This document shows, one piece after another, positions 39,549-50,127 of a DNA stretch of 64,000 nucleotides. A program made the position numbers and the translations under genes. The notes beneath the pieces were generated by a model, which saw only the letters and a program-made list of their open reading frames with translations, ran no database searches and was not told where the DNA came from. How positions within the stretch are numbered: position 1 is the stretch's first letter; every line of letters begins with the position of its first letter. Origin of the DNA: Microthyrium microscopicum (taxonomy: Eukaryota; Ascomycota; Dothideomycetes; Microthyriales; Microthyriaceae); assembly GCA_010405405.1 (NCBI GenBank), contig MU004235.1, forward strand, positions 510,538-574,537, read 5' to 3'.

Positions 39549-41676
39549 ACGTGATCGTCAGATCTGTGGAATTTCCGTCTGGAAAAACCACATGGAAAAA
39601 TATTCTACGAGTTGTTCCTAATTTTATCTTGCTTGCGGAACACAAGATTACCGAAGGCCTAGTGCAGCCACATCGTGAACGTGGCGTCGAAATGCTTCAG
39701 ATGTACACTCAAGATCTGTTTCAGACCTTTGAGAAATAATGCATACAGCGTTCGAGAGATCTTCTCGCTTAGCTGAAGGTCCTATCAACTCAACTTGGGC
39801 TGAGAAGAGACGACGATGTGGTGGGTGTCAAAGGTCTGTTATTCTAATTTGATCTTCCTTCGACCTGTTTGGTCGCAGAAGATCCCTTTTTTTGTTCTAT
39901 TCTACTTTTCTCATGTTATCCATGGACTTTCTACGGCTGAAAAAGAGACATGTTGGTTACAAGTCTTTGATTTCTTTTATGTTTGCTTTACACCTTATTC
40001 CCAGCGATTCGAAATATCCGCCTACTACGCGAACCTGTATTCTATAGCAAAGCTAGGATCTCTCTGCCTCTTACATGGCAATAATGTAAATGATTCTCAT
40101 CAAATCCCATCACACAAGAAGAAAACCTCACAACCAGTATGTATGTCCGGGCTTGTCGTTTCAACAAACAATCCTTGATGGGCGCGGCCCGCCTTCGTTG
40201 TGCCTCAGGATGCCACCAAATCCCAGCAGAGTTAATATCAAGTTTATATTACCTAGCGACACATCAGAGTGCTATTTTAATTTTGATGACGAGGCCCCAA
40301 ACCCGCGCCTACCGGCAAAAATAATCTGCCCAGTGTTGAACCCTACCAACAGTTGAGAGGATGCGATTATACATCTCGTCGTCACCACGTTTGTCTGCAC
40401 CTGGCGCTCTATGCGAGTTTTCTTGCCCTCAAATGGCATGGCCAGATGATCGAAATTTGATGAGGACTCCGTAAGGATCACGTACTATGCGAATCTGATG
40501 CTGGCAATGTCGCAGGCTCGCAGCTCCAACTTGAACCCTCAGTACATTTTCTTTTCGTGAAATTATTTGATTGACTGGTAGCATTTTGACTTTTTACCAC
40601 GCGGAACAAAAATAGCAGTCTGGAGAAGACTTTACCTCTGAAATCACAGAAAAGTTGCTGAATCTCGAACGATCTGCCTACCATAAGCTTCACCTTACGT
40701 GACAAAGTTACGCGACTGCCCTGAGGTAGAAAGTGGGGCAATATACCGCACCAGATACGTCAGAAGAATCAAAGCAGGAATTAAATAGGATGAGCGATAT
40801 GGAGGATCTGAACAGCCCATCATAGCGCAGTGATCAGTGGGGTGGAAGAGCAGCAGATCAGCGACCACGATCCACGGCCATCAGGTACCGACCTAACCGG
40901 TGAACGAGTACGAAGGCCTACAACAATTCATCATAGATACACCAGCAAATAGATTGAAAAATGCGGCCCCGAAGGCGCCGACAGCAAAAGAGACTAGAGA
41001 TATGCTTATCAACAACTTGGTCGAACAAAATATGTGTCCGCCAGGCACTTCTAACCGAGAAACCGGGAGCGGCCGTGCGATACTGTTTTCAGGTACCTTT
41101 TCCGATCTTAGCTTCGGACTTTCGGTCTCTGGTTGAGCGTGGAATATGAAAAACGTGTGTAGGAGGCTTCAATATAAGGAACCATGGAGAGATTTGCACA
41201 CCCGGCGGAATGGAATTATATTGCTGAGAAAGATGGGCTAGTAGGGTCCAGTAGGGGCCTGTGATTATCCGTCTTTCGTATCGAAAAGGATCACCGGATC
41301 CCCCTGCGTCGCTCAGGAAATACATTTAATCAATATGAAAAGTGATGCGCGTTGAATTACCTGGTCTTCGGCTTGATTCTTATAATAGAAATCATATTTG
41401 TAGGCTGTATAGGGCAATGATTAATGGCACGCTCCATCTCAGGGAGATCACAGTTCAAACACTGATTTAGGTGGGAGAAATGGTAAATGGTGTGGTATAT
41501 GGGCCTGTGATCATTATGCCCTCTATTTGCAGCCAATGTAAATGCATAAAACAAGCAAGGGTCCGAAAACATGGTCGAATTTGCAAGGAGATTCTTCTGG
41601 CATTTCCGTAGAATGTCTCATTGAGAATAATTAGCACAAAGTCTTGCGACTAGCTTGGAAACCATAAGAGGACCTA
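39549..41676. other. Intergenic, no gene supported
   Basis: About 2.1 kb. A 78-codon plus-strand frame at 40900-41136 and several shorter frames have no motif and no splice partner. The beginning is presumably the 3' untranslated region of the C2H2 gene. Confidence 0.5.
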
Positions 41677-42798
41677 TTAAGGACGACCAAAGTTCTTGGG
41701 AGGATCTGGAGCTGGACCCTCCGGAGTCACGTATGCCTATTGTCACCGGTTAATCTCCGACAAGCTGCGAATAGAGTATTAGGGAAGTAACAGGACGAAC
41801 CTTTGTCATGCCTCCATCGACCACAAAGTCAGTACCGTTCACAAAGCTGCTTTCGTCGCTAGCCAGAAATAGAACAGCTTGAGCTTGCTCAATTGCTTCA
41901 CCAAACCGACCAGTAGGAAAATGAATCTCCCGACGCAGTCGTTTCTCTTTATCATCGCCAAGCCAATCTTGCAATAGTGGAGTACTGGGTTAAAACATGT
42001 TAGTTTGGATCAAGGTTTCGACAAGAGCTTCAAAAATATGAAAAAGGGCGGAATACGACATACTTGAGCGGGGCGGGACACAGAGCGTTGAATCTGAAGC
42101 CCTCTCGAGCGTGAACGATGGCCAGTTCTCTCGTCATGGCCAGCACGGCACCTTTGCTTGCGGTGTAAGCCAACTGAGGAGTCGCACTGCCGACAAGCGC
42201 AACGACGCTAGCAACATTGATGATGCTCCCCTTCTTCTTGTTGTGCTTCCGCAAGCTCAGGATTGCATGCTTGCTACCAAACCAGATGCCTTTGACATTA
42301 ATGGCCATGGTAAGATCCCAGATCCGTTCAGGGGTGTTGACAGCATCATCATCGTCCTTGTGCATGATTCCAGCATTGTTGAATATCACATCTAATCCGC
42401 CCCAGGAGTCCAGGTGCTGAATAAGAGCAGCCACATCGTCTTCTCGGCTCACATCGCAGAGCTTGGTCTCAACTTTGACCGCTTTGGGAACAATGTCTAG
42501 AAGCTTTTGTTTGGCTTTATCAAGACCGGGTCCAGAGATATCTGCCATGAGGACACTGGCGCCCTCTCGAGCAAACAGCACACATGTTTCAAAGCCGATG
42601 CCACTATATTGTCCGTCAGCGTTTGAGCATAAGAAACAAAAAGCCACAATGACAAGCCAAGGTGAACGTGAAGATGTTGGATAGGGCATTGATAGTGCGA
42701 TAGCGCCTATCTCTAGCGAATACTCACCCAGCGGCTCCAGTCACCACGGCGTTTTTGCCAGCGAGTCTACCAGATGGACTGGCGATAGTTTCGGACAT
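41677..42798 (-). CDS. Short-chain dehydrogenase/reductase
   Basis: Four exons on the minus strand: 42798-42728, 42603-42064, 41984-41801 and 41736-41677; 284 residues. Classical SDR: cofactor motif TGAAGGIG at 20-27 (split by the first intron inside a Gly codon), NNAG, the catalytic Ser in INVAS, and YTASK with Y170/K174. The C-terminal [15 protein letters not shown] is typical of FabG-like SDRs. The last exon adds [22 protein letters not shown](P)-dependent oxidoreductase, probably cytosolic; the substrate is unknown. It lies divergent to the glutamine synthetase-like gene with about 800 bp between starts, so a shared promoter region is possible. Confidence 0.92.
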
Positions 42799-43601
42799 AT
42801 CGAGCAGAGGAATAAGATAGAGGTCAAGACGACGGAATGTAGGTTTATATTTTGATGTTGATTGTGTGTTGGCAACTGACACGTACCCAACTAATGTAGA
42901 GCGGTACCGTAGAAGGAATGGTGGGGCTGGTGTATGACTGGCTGGCTAATTGATAGGTAATCCAATGCGGAAGTCACGATCAGAGCCGCACGAGACGTGA
43001 ATTTAGTGAAGCGGTGATGACAAAGTAGGCAGCTTCTTGCGGTGTGATTGGTATCTTCAGCGGCTGACTTGCTAGTACATGTCTACCTAGGTAGGCAAGG
43101 AGTGGACGTTGGATTAAGCTGTTGCCAGTTGCCCATTGTGGCGACAGCGATAAGGAGCACGAACCATCAAGATGCAAGCGTGACACATTCTTTGGGAAAG
43201 GCGGGGCCTCATATCGCAGTGATTTGCAGATAGCCCGCATGTCTACAAAGATGGGAAAAATTGATATTTTAACTGATTCTTTAAGCTTCACGATATCGCC
43301 GACGTACGAAATCCTGTTGAGTAAAAAGCCTGGGGCTTTGAGGCGACAATGGATCATGTTAGATTAGCCTCTTAGAGCAGTGGGAGTCGGAGACGAGGTG
43401 CATCCCTGAACGCCACGTTTACAGGGGTAGAGCTCCTTTCACAACCAACCTTCTACGGTTAGCGCCTTTTCATCCAGCCTCGTTGCACATGACGCTGTAC
43501 AAACGGCGCTTTTGACATTGGAACTTGTCGTGAAGAAATCTCTCTCGATCACACTCATATTCTCTTCTGGCTACTGTTAATCTACACGTCCTCTTTACAC
43601 C
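42799..43601. other. Divergent promoter region
   Basis: 803 bp between two divergent starts. A 125-codon frame on the minus strand has no motif and is probably chance. No binding site is distinct enough to name. Confidence 0.5.
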
Positions 43602-45299
43602 ATGGGAGCCGATCAAGATGTCCAAGTCACCATTGACAATCTCGCCAACATTCTCCAGGACGACATCAGTGTCAAAGTCGCCGGCGTAGATATCGATGGC
43701 CAGCTCCGTGGAAAGCTCATGGCTAAGAGCAAATTCTTGTCCGTTGCCAAAGAAGGATTCGGCTTTTGCTCTGTGATATTCGGCTGGGACATGCACGATC
43801 AGACATATTTCAGAGAGCTCAAGATAAGCAACAAGGAGAATGGCTACAGAGATCTAATCGCGGTCCCGCATCTCAAGACGTTCCGACGAATACCTTGGGA
43901 AAACAACATACCGTTTGTCCTCGTGAGCTTCATGGATCCAGATACTATGGAACCTATCAGTGCTTGTCCTAGAGGGCTCTTAGCTACCATTGTGGACAAA
44001 ATTGAAGCGAAAGGATATCAGGCAATGGCTGGTGGTAAGTTTGATCTGTTTTCGGCTTTTTGCAGCATACATCTCTCAACTCTAGAAGCCAATTCTGTCT
44101 TCAAGTCTTGATACTGATGTGTGATTTAGCTGAGTACGAGTTCTTTCAATTCAGAACTCCAGGCGCAGATAATGGAACCAACCAAAGTGCTCCATCAACT
44201 TCTGCCTTCCTGCGAAACAACCCGGTTTCTGCTCTTCCGACCATCACGGAGGGTATGTTCGGGTATAGTTTGACACGACCAGTACATAACCAGGAGTACT
44301 ACTACAGCATCTTCAACACGTGTGATCAATTCAAATGTGGAATTGAAGGATGGCATACGGAGTCTGGTCCTGGTGTATTTGAAGCTGTGAGACCACTTGT
44401 TTGACTGTCCTTGTTTCTGCTAACCGGAACAGGCCCTTCTCTTCAACGAGATCCGAGAAATGGCAGACAGAGCAGCACTGTTCAAGTGAGGATCTTACCA
44501 CTGTCTACGTAAAACATTACTAATGTACGTCTTAGACTAACAGCCAAGGCACTGGGTACCAAGTTCGGCATCACGCCCTGTTTCATGGCAAAACCACGTG
44601 AAGGACTACCTGGAAACTCTGGTCATATGCACATCTCTCTCGTTGACAAGAGCGGAAAGAACCTCTTCTCGCGCGAATCCAAGGATGAAAATGTAGAGTG
44701 GTCAGATGCTGCGTTCCTCTCTGATATGGGCCGCCAGTTCCTAGCTGGTGTACTCGACGGTCTACCAGACATCATGCCCATTGTAGCGCCAACTGTCAAC
44801 TCATACAAGAGACTCGTCGAAAACTTCTGGGCTCCAGTCACTGTTTCTTGGGGTCTCGAGCACCGCGCTGCGTCAATTCGGGTGATTTCTTCATCAGCAA
44901 ATTCAAAGAGTTCACGACTGGAGGTTCGAGTATGCGGCGCAGACGCGAATCCACATTTGGTTCTGGCGTCCATCCTTGCTCTTGGCTGGCGCGGAGTTGA
45001 GAAGAAGATGGACATTCCTGTTCCTCCACTTGGAAAGGGGGATGATGTTGGCGGGGAGTCTGATAAGGGACAGCGTTTAGCAAAGTCCCTGAAAGAGGCT
45101 ACGGCCCAGATGACGAGAAAGGGTAGTGTCGCAAGAGAAGTATTTGGTGATGAGTTCGTTGACCACTACGGTGGTACTCGAGAGCATGAGTGCCGCATAT
45201 GGGACGAGGCTGTGACTGACTGGTATGTTTTGTGTTTCTATTGAAAGGCTTTTATTAACAAATCGCAGGGAAGTTAAACGATACATTGAAACTGTGTAG
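43602..45299 (+). CDS. Type I glutamine synthetase-like protein (GS-I/FluG-type catalytic domain)
   Basis: Exons 43602-44034, 44130-44386, 44433-44485, 44536-45222 and 45269-45299; 486 residues. N-terminal beta-grasp (VAGVDIDGQLRGKL) is followed by the catalytic barrel. AEYEF (145-149) gives metal-ligand glutamates, and the ATP-site signature KPREGLPGNSGHMHIS starts at K267. The last exon is only 31 bp but restores the frame (W, then EVKRYIETV). The length fits single-domain fungal GS-I-like proteins rather than the eukaryotic GS-II. Such proteins ligate ammonia or an amine to glutamate, or act on related gamma-glutamyl substrates; true glutamine synthesis is not proven. FluG also has a C-terminal GS-I domain, but its N-terminal hydrolase domain is absent here. 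Confidence 0.9.
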
Positions 45300-45914
45300 A
45301 CAGACGCTCATATCTACCTCATTCAGGTGATTCACAGCGTCTTGGAGTTGTCGATATCGGATCGGTTAAACAGTAGTAAATAAATGGTAATGATATTGGT
45401 TTCGAAGCTACTGAAATGGGTAGAAATCAAAACTCTTGTCTCATCTGGTGATATTTAGCCCATCGCCTTATCTCCGGAAGCTCTGCTTTGAACTTGCAAC
45501 TACATTATCAAGGCGAAAGTAATCCCTCTCTTGGTGTCATAGAAACACTGCATCAATGGGCAGATCAGCGGGGCAGGTTGATACTGTCGTCATATGAATC
45601 GCAAACAGCATTTATGGGCAACCAAATCCGCCTCAACGACCACTTCTGGCATCCAATTGCATCTCAATTTGGACCCGAGCTGCATCTTTTGTATCTCCGC
45701 ATCCAATTGGAAAAGGGCCATGGTTAAAGCTAGTTGTGCGTTTCGATCAACCTTCTCCAGGACACAAATAGCTCCCAGATCTCCCCGCCTCGGCACAAGC
45801 TCCAGCTCTATTTTCCGACATCTCATTGACATCACAACTTCCTCTCGTTCTTCTGCAAAACTTACATTCACACCTCACCGATTCTCCTCTAGTGAACCCA
45901 CTTGTAAAACAAAC
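45300..45914. other. Spacer and possible N-terminal extension of next gene
   Basis: 615 bp between the glutamine synthetase-like stop and the main dienelactone hydrolase start. Bases 45720-45914 are open in frame with the hydrolase and encode a basic, Ser/Arg-rich segment. Confidence 0.5.
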
Positions 45915-46865
45915 ATGTCTCTCCACAGCGCTGCCTGTAAGTCACATAACCCAATAACCCATCACAACTCTGCTAATACACCTCAGGCTGTACCGTCCCA
46001 CCAGTAGTCGCCAAAGACTACAGCCCAAAAGGCAAATACACCACCGTCGATGGCCTAAAAACCTGTACTCACATCCCTCCTTCCCAGACCATCCCTTCTC
46101 TAACAATCCCAGATCACACCGGCGAAAGCTCCGCAAAACATGGCATCTTCGTCGTATACGACATCTTCGGCTTCTTCCCCCAAACAATCCAAGGAGCCGA
46201 CATCTTAGCCTACGGCAACAAAGACCGCAAATACCAAGTCTTCATGCCCGATTTCTTCGACGGCAAGCCAGCAGATATCTCCTGGTATCCACCAGATAAC
46301 GAGGAGAAGGGCAAGAAGTTGGGCGCGTTCTTTGAGGGGCCGGCGGCACCGCCGAAGACTGTGGAGAAGTTGAATTCGCTTATTGCGGAGTTGAAGAAGA
46401 GTCATTCGGAGATTGAGTCTTGGGTATGTTAGAAGAGATGGACTGGGGTGTAATAGATGGCTAATTTGAGATTAGGGTATTGTGGGCTATTGCTGGGGTG
46501 GAAAGATTGTGAATCTCGTTTCTCAGGCTGGAACTCCGTTTAAGGCGGCTGCTGCTTGTCATCCTGCTATGGTTGATCCTGCTGATGCGCCTAAAGTCAC
46601 TATTCCGATTGCTTTGCTGCCATCGCAGGACGAGGATAAGGATGCTGTGGCGAAGTATGAAAAGGCACTGACTGTTAAGCACACCGTGGAGTGGTTTCCG
46701 ACCCAAATTCATGGATGGATGGCTGCTAGGTACGCGTTCAAGTTCAAGGGGTTGATAAACTGTACTAACACAATCTGCAGGTCTGACTTGGAGGATCCAA
46801 AGGTCAAGTCTGAATATGAGCGCGGCTACAAGATTCTACTAGACTTTTATCACGAAAACTCGTAA
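45915..46865 (+). CDS. Dienelactone hydrolase family protein (AIM2-like)
   Basis: Exons 45915-45936, 45987-46064, 46113-46423, 46476-46729 and 46781-46865; 249 residues. Motifs: VVYDIFGFFPQTIQGAD, the nucleophile GYCWGGK with C143, an Asp at 189 or 191 (SQDED), and QIHGW with H216, giving the Cys-Asp-His triad of dienelactone hydrolases. The fold is alpha/beta-hydrolase. Bacterial relatives open dienelactone in aromatic catabolism; most fungal ones, including yeast AIM2, lack a proven substrate. Five exons with introns of 48-52 bp keep frame throughout. The main start MSLHSAACC fits the family. An in-frame ATG at 45720 would add 65 basic residues. Confidence 0.9.
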
Positions 46866-48596
46866 TATTTGGAGCTTCTACCGCCTTAGCGAAATACATA
46901 ACAGAGCTAGTCTACAAAAGTAGCATTGCATATCAACAAGATTATGAAAGATCATGACCTGATTGTTTATTACATGACAATCTCCTTTGTCTTTCCAGCT
47001 CCATGAGAACTAGACCAATAAGTAATCTTGTCAGTTGAATCATTGTTTGCATATTGCTGCTCCTAGGTGTGTTGCACCACGAAATGCGATCGATCGTAAC
47101 AATGGTCTCCTCCGAAGAAGCATGGAGAACAAATATCGAAATTTCCTCGGCGACAAACTTGACATCGAAAGGTTACTCCACGAACCTCAGGGTTGAATAA
47201 GTCTCAAATGCTAAGTGGGCGGTAAAGATCTCGAGCAACTTCGATTCTCGTCAAGCTAGTGCTTGGGGTTGTGGCATTTAGGTCTCTGCAGTTGTCACCT
47301 TCCTAAGTGCTGATTACGATAGAGATGCCACAGCAGAAGACCGAGCTGAGATTTGTCGAATGCAAGCCCAACTTAACCGTCTCCCTTAGCAAAGTCCTCG
47401 GTGCGGCATTCAGGGGGCAGTAGCCATCTTATCCAAGATCGATGGGATGAATGCCCATCAAATGCGTTAGAATGACAGCATCACGTTGCGCATCTACGTC
47501 AGTTGGAGAGGCGTAAGTTGCCATGCCTCTCACAACCTGGCCTCGCTCATGAAAGGGCTGCGACTCCACAAACTATCTGTTTGGCCCATTTCTGTCCGAC
47601 TGACTATGGTATAGGCCTGTCTCTAGATTTCAAGCTGTTGAGCAGCCTGAACATTCGTCCCTTCGCAGGTGATTCCACTAGTAAGCCCTTGATGAGCTGG
47701 AGTTTGCTGTCTAGGACTACTCTAACCAGTGGTGCGACACGGGAAGCACCACGAAGCGCTATGGGAACTTGGATCTCACGCCATAGATGGTTGGATCCCA
47801 CTTTTCCAGGTTTGGCAGGCCGGTATACAACCCGGCGGTTGTCGACATTCGCGAGTGGCACAATATCTAAGAGATAGCTCGTGACGAGAGCTGTTTCCGG
47901 GATAATTCGAACGTTTTGATGCCTGAGCGACTCGATACGTACTCCAGCCTCATTTGTCACACCACTATCACCTGAGAAATCTGATTGGAGTCGAAAGCAT
48001 CAGACCTTCTGCCGAATTCGACGTTAATTTCAGTGTCAACGTTGACATCTGAGTGCTCAGAGATGGTACGCCGTATGAGTAGATTGAGACTTTCAGAAAG
48101 GTGGTACTGTCGACACAAACTATGTTCTTGAATCTTGTGATCTAGCTCTCGGCACATAATGGCCACAAGTCGTAGACGAATCCATTGACGCTGAGACTTT
48201 GCGACTAAAATATGCTGCGTGTAAGTAGCGGTGTCAAAATTCTTTTCAGCTACAGTGAAAGAATAACTTTTTATGACTAGATTCAGGATCACAAATTGGG
48301 ATCCCAACGCACAAGTTTATTATGAAAACATCATAGACCTGTTTCCCCAGCAAAAATGCCTTCCATTGAAAGTAGCCACGGCCTATCTTTTGCAGTGCTT
48401 CGCCGCTTTCATACAGCTACTTCGCCGCCCAATTATGGGGCCTGGCTGAGAGCCGTAAGTATACGTCTTCAAAAGACCTTACAGAAATTATTCAAGATCT
48501 ATTCCAGCTGATATCGTTCATCTATTCCGTGTTTCAAGGTATGAATACTATCCATACCTCTCGTAATAGCTTGCTAATTTTGACTAATAGACTGTT
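46866..48596. other. Intergenic with two adjacent minus-strand frames
   Basis: 1.7 kb. Minus-strand frames 48307-47957 (116 codons) and 47960-47604 (118 codons) abut in different frames and overlap by four bases. No motif is recognised and no intron joins them cleanly, so they may be a frameshifted gene or chance. Bases 48356-48454 and 48508-48538 may be 5' exons of the next gene. Confidence 0.4.
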
Positions 48597-48809
48597 ATGG
48601 AAGACGCGCCACCTCCTTACGATCCGATTCAAGATCCTGCCTTCCAGGCACTGATTTACTACCAAAATGATTCTCCACAGCGCAATGGTCAGAGCCGTGA
48701 CATCTGTGATCCAGAGAACCGATTGGCCTTGGTTATATTTCTGTTCATTCTAGGGGCCATGTTCACTGGATTTTATGTTTTGTACAGCGATCCACGAAGG
48801 CCTAGATAG
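48597..48809 (+). CDS. Small single-pass membrane protein with PPPY motif
   Basis: 70 residues. MEDAPPPYDP at the start carries a PPxY motif, the ligand of WW domains such as those of Rsp5/Nedd4 ubiquitin ligases. One hydrophobic segment (LALVIFLFILGAMFTGFYVLY, about 43-63) is followed by DPRRPR, suggesting a tail-anchored or single-pass protein. Upstream, two typical introns (48455-48507 and 48539-48590, the latter with GCTAAT and TAG) give a leader with an in-frame stop before this ATG, so I start here. Alternatives: skipping 48508-48538 gives a 105-residue protein from 48356, and acceptor 48603 gives 111 residues. The protein itself I do not recognise. Confidence 0.5.
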   Translation: MEDAPPPYDPIQDPAFQALIYYQNDSPQRNGQSRDICDPENRLALVIFLFILGAMFTGFYVLYSDPRRPR

Positions 48810-49310
48810 CATCAAGATTGGCTTGGAGGAAATTGGAATTTTCGGAATAGGTCAAACGTTGTCTAAAGAGATATATCAAGCTCTTCACCTTGGCGTCGAG
48901 TGCATAGTGAAGACATCTTCTGGCCATTGCACCGTGGTAACATAATCATTGCAATTCAACTGATGTAGTTTGGTCTTAAGAATGCCCTGAGTGGTGCTTG
49001 CATTTGCAAATTTGAATGCTACCGAAGCTGCTGATCCGATGTGTCGACGGTAATACAACAATATAATAACTCTATGACATTTTCTGATATATTTTAAAAG
49101 TGACTTCGAGTCACAAAGCGTATTGAGTACATCAGACACGCCAGCAGATCTAGGTATGTTAAGGCGCTGCCTACTCCTCTCTTAGAGCGCTCGACTTTCA
49201 AGTCGCCATTATTGCAAAGAGCCAGGCGTTTAGTTTGTTAGTTGGCCTCAGTCTGAAAAGTCGACCGTTCACTTTCCAGCTGTAACTGTACCAATTCGTT
49301 CCTCGAATGC
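48810..49310. other. Intergenic, convergent gene ends
   Basis: 500 bp between two convergent genes. A tRNA-like stretch near 49150-49210 does not fold into a full cloverleaf. No gene seen. Confidence 0.5.
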
Positions 49311-49592
49311 TCAGGTACGTGTACAGTTGCAGCGATCCTGAATCCATCCTCCTCCTCCACAGCGCCGACACGTCTCGCTAAATGGGGGCTTCGAAGTTGC
49401 TGTACAGCGATTACAAGCTCCATAATCTGGAGCTATTTCTCGCCCACGGAGAGTTTTATGATGATATACGCCAGTTCCAAGGCAGTGTTCGCAAGCACAT
49501 ATGCCTTCTCCGTTGCAGGAATTGCATGTAACTGTAGCAATACCATTTCTGCAATTACCACAATATGTGGGAGAGGCGAGTGGTGTGGACAT
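49311..49592 (-). CDS. Small Cys-rich protein with DnaJ-type zinc-finger motifs
   Basis: Single exon, 93 residues, 13 cysteines. CxxC pairs at 11/14, 23/26, 34/37, 60/63 and 75/78, with CNSCNGEG, CEHCLGTG and CRRCGGGG matching the CxxCxGxG repeat of the DnaJ cysteine-rich domain, plus CNC near the end. There is no J domain and no signal peptide. In DnaJ this domain binds two zinc ions and helps substrate binding; stand-alone versions occur as small chaperone-like or redox proteins. The role here is unknown. The regular Cys spacing makes a chance frame very unlikely. Confidence 0.75.
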   Translation of the reverse strand: MSTPLASPTYCGNCRNGIATVTCNSCNGEGICACEHCLGTGVYHHKTLRGREIAPDYGACNRCTATSKPPFSETCRRCGGGGWIQDRCNCTRT

Positions 49593-50127
49593 GCTGAAGA
49601 ACTATCAGTTTTTGTAGACAAATTGTGGAAGATGAATGAATTTGGCTTACTATGGGAAGAAAATGTGATTTTTATAACTTTGAAAATGGAGAGATATTGC
49701 AGTAGATGCTTCATAGGTGCAAACGCTGACGTTTGAAAAGCAAACAAGAAAATGCCTCATACCTATATGAGCCTAATCGTATTCTGCATCTGGCGATATG
49801 CAGGCAGTCACGAGTCCTTACCATGTCTTTGATCGATAGGTATTTTTGCGGGTATATGATTCTTAGGTAATTCTTTTAGTTTCTACCTACTTACCTGGAT
49901 AAAGTTTCTACTTCTCAGGACGTCATACTCACTTCGGGAAATCGCCATGAACATCGGTACAAAGAGGACTGGCACTTTGCTCAAACCATGTCGCTGTACG
50001 TTAACTCTCCTTTGTGCACACCTTTTGAAGCAACGTGGGAGATTCCGCCTCACTCTTCTTTTAGACTTGTAAATATACAGAACAACCTGCCAGATCCCGA
50101 CTCCAAGGCAGACTCCGGCCCCTCGTA
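49593..50127. other. Intergenic, no gene seen
   Basis: 535 bp holding the promoter of the Cys-rich gene and the 3' end of the large hydrolase. Only shadow frames. Confidence 0.5.

Noticed and set aside
40900-41136. 78-codon plus-strand frame
   Set aside because: Residue usage is plausible, but there is no family, no clear promoter and no partner exon.
42980-43357. 125-codon minus-strand frame between SDR and glutamine synthetase-like genes
   Set aside because: No motif; it lies in the divergent promoter and shares its span with plus-strand frames.
49150-49210. tRNA-like stretch (GTTAAGGCGCTGCC and TTCAAGTC motifs)
   Set aside because: It recalls the D-arm and T-loop of a Ser or Leu tRNA, but I cannot pair an acceptor stem or a proper anticodon arm, so no tRNA is called.
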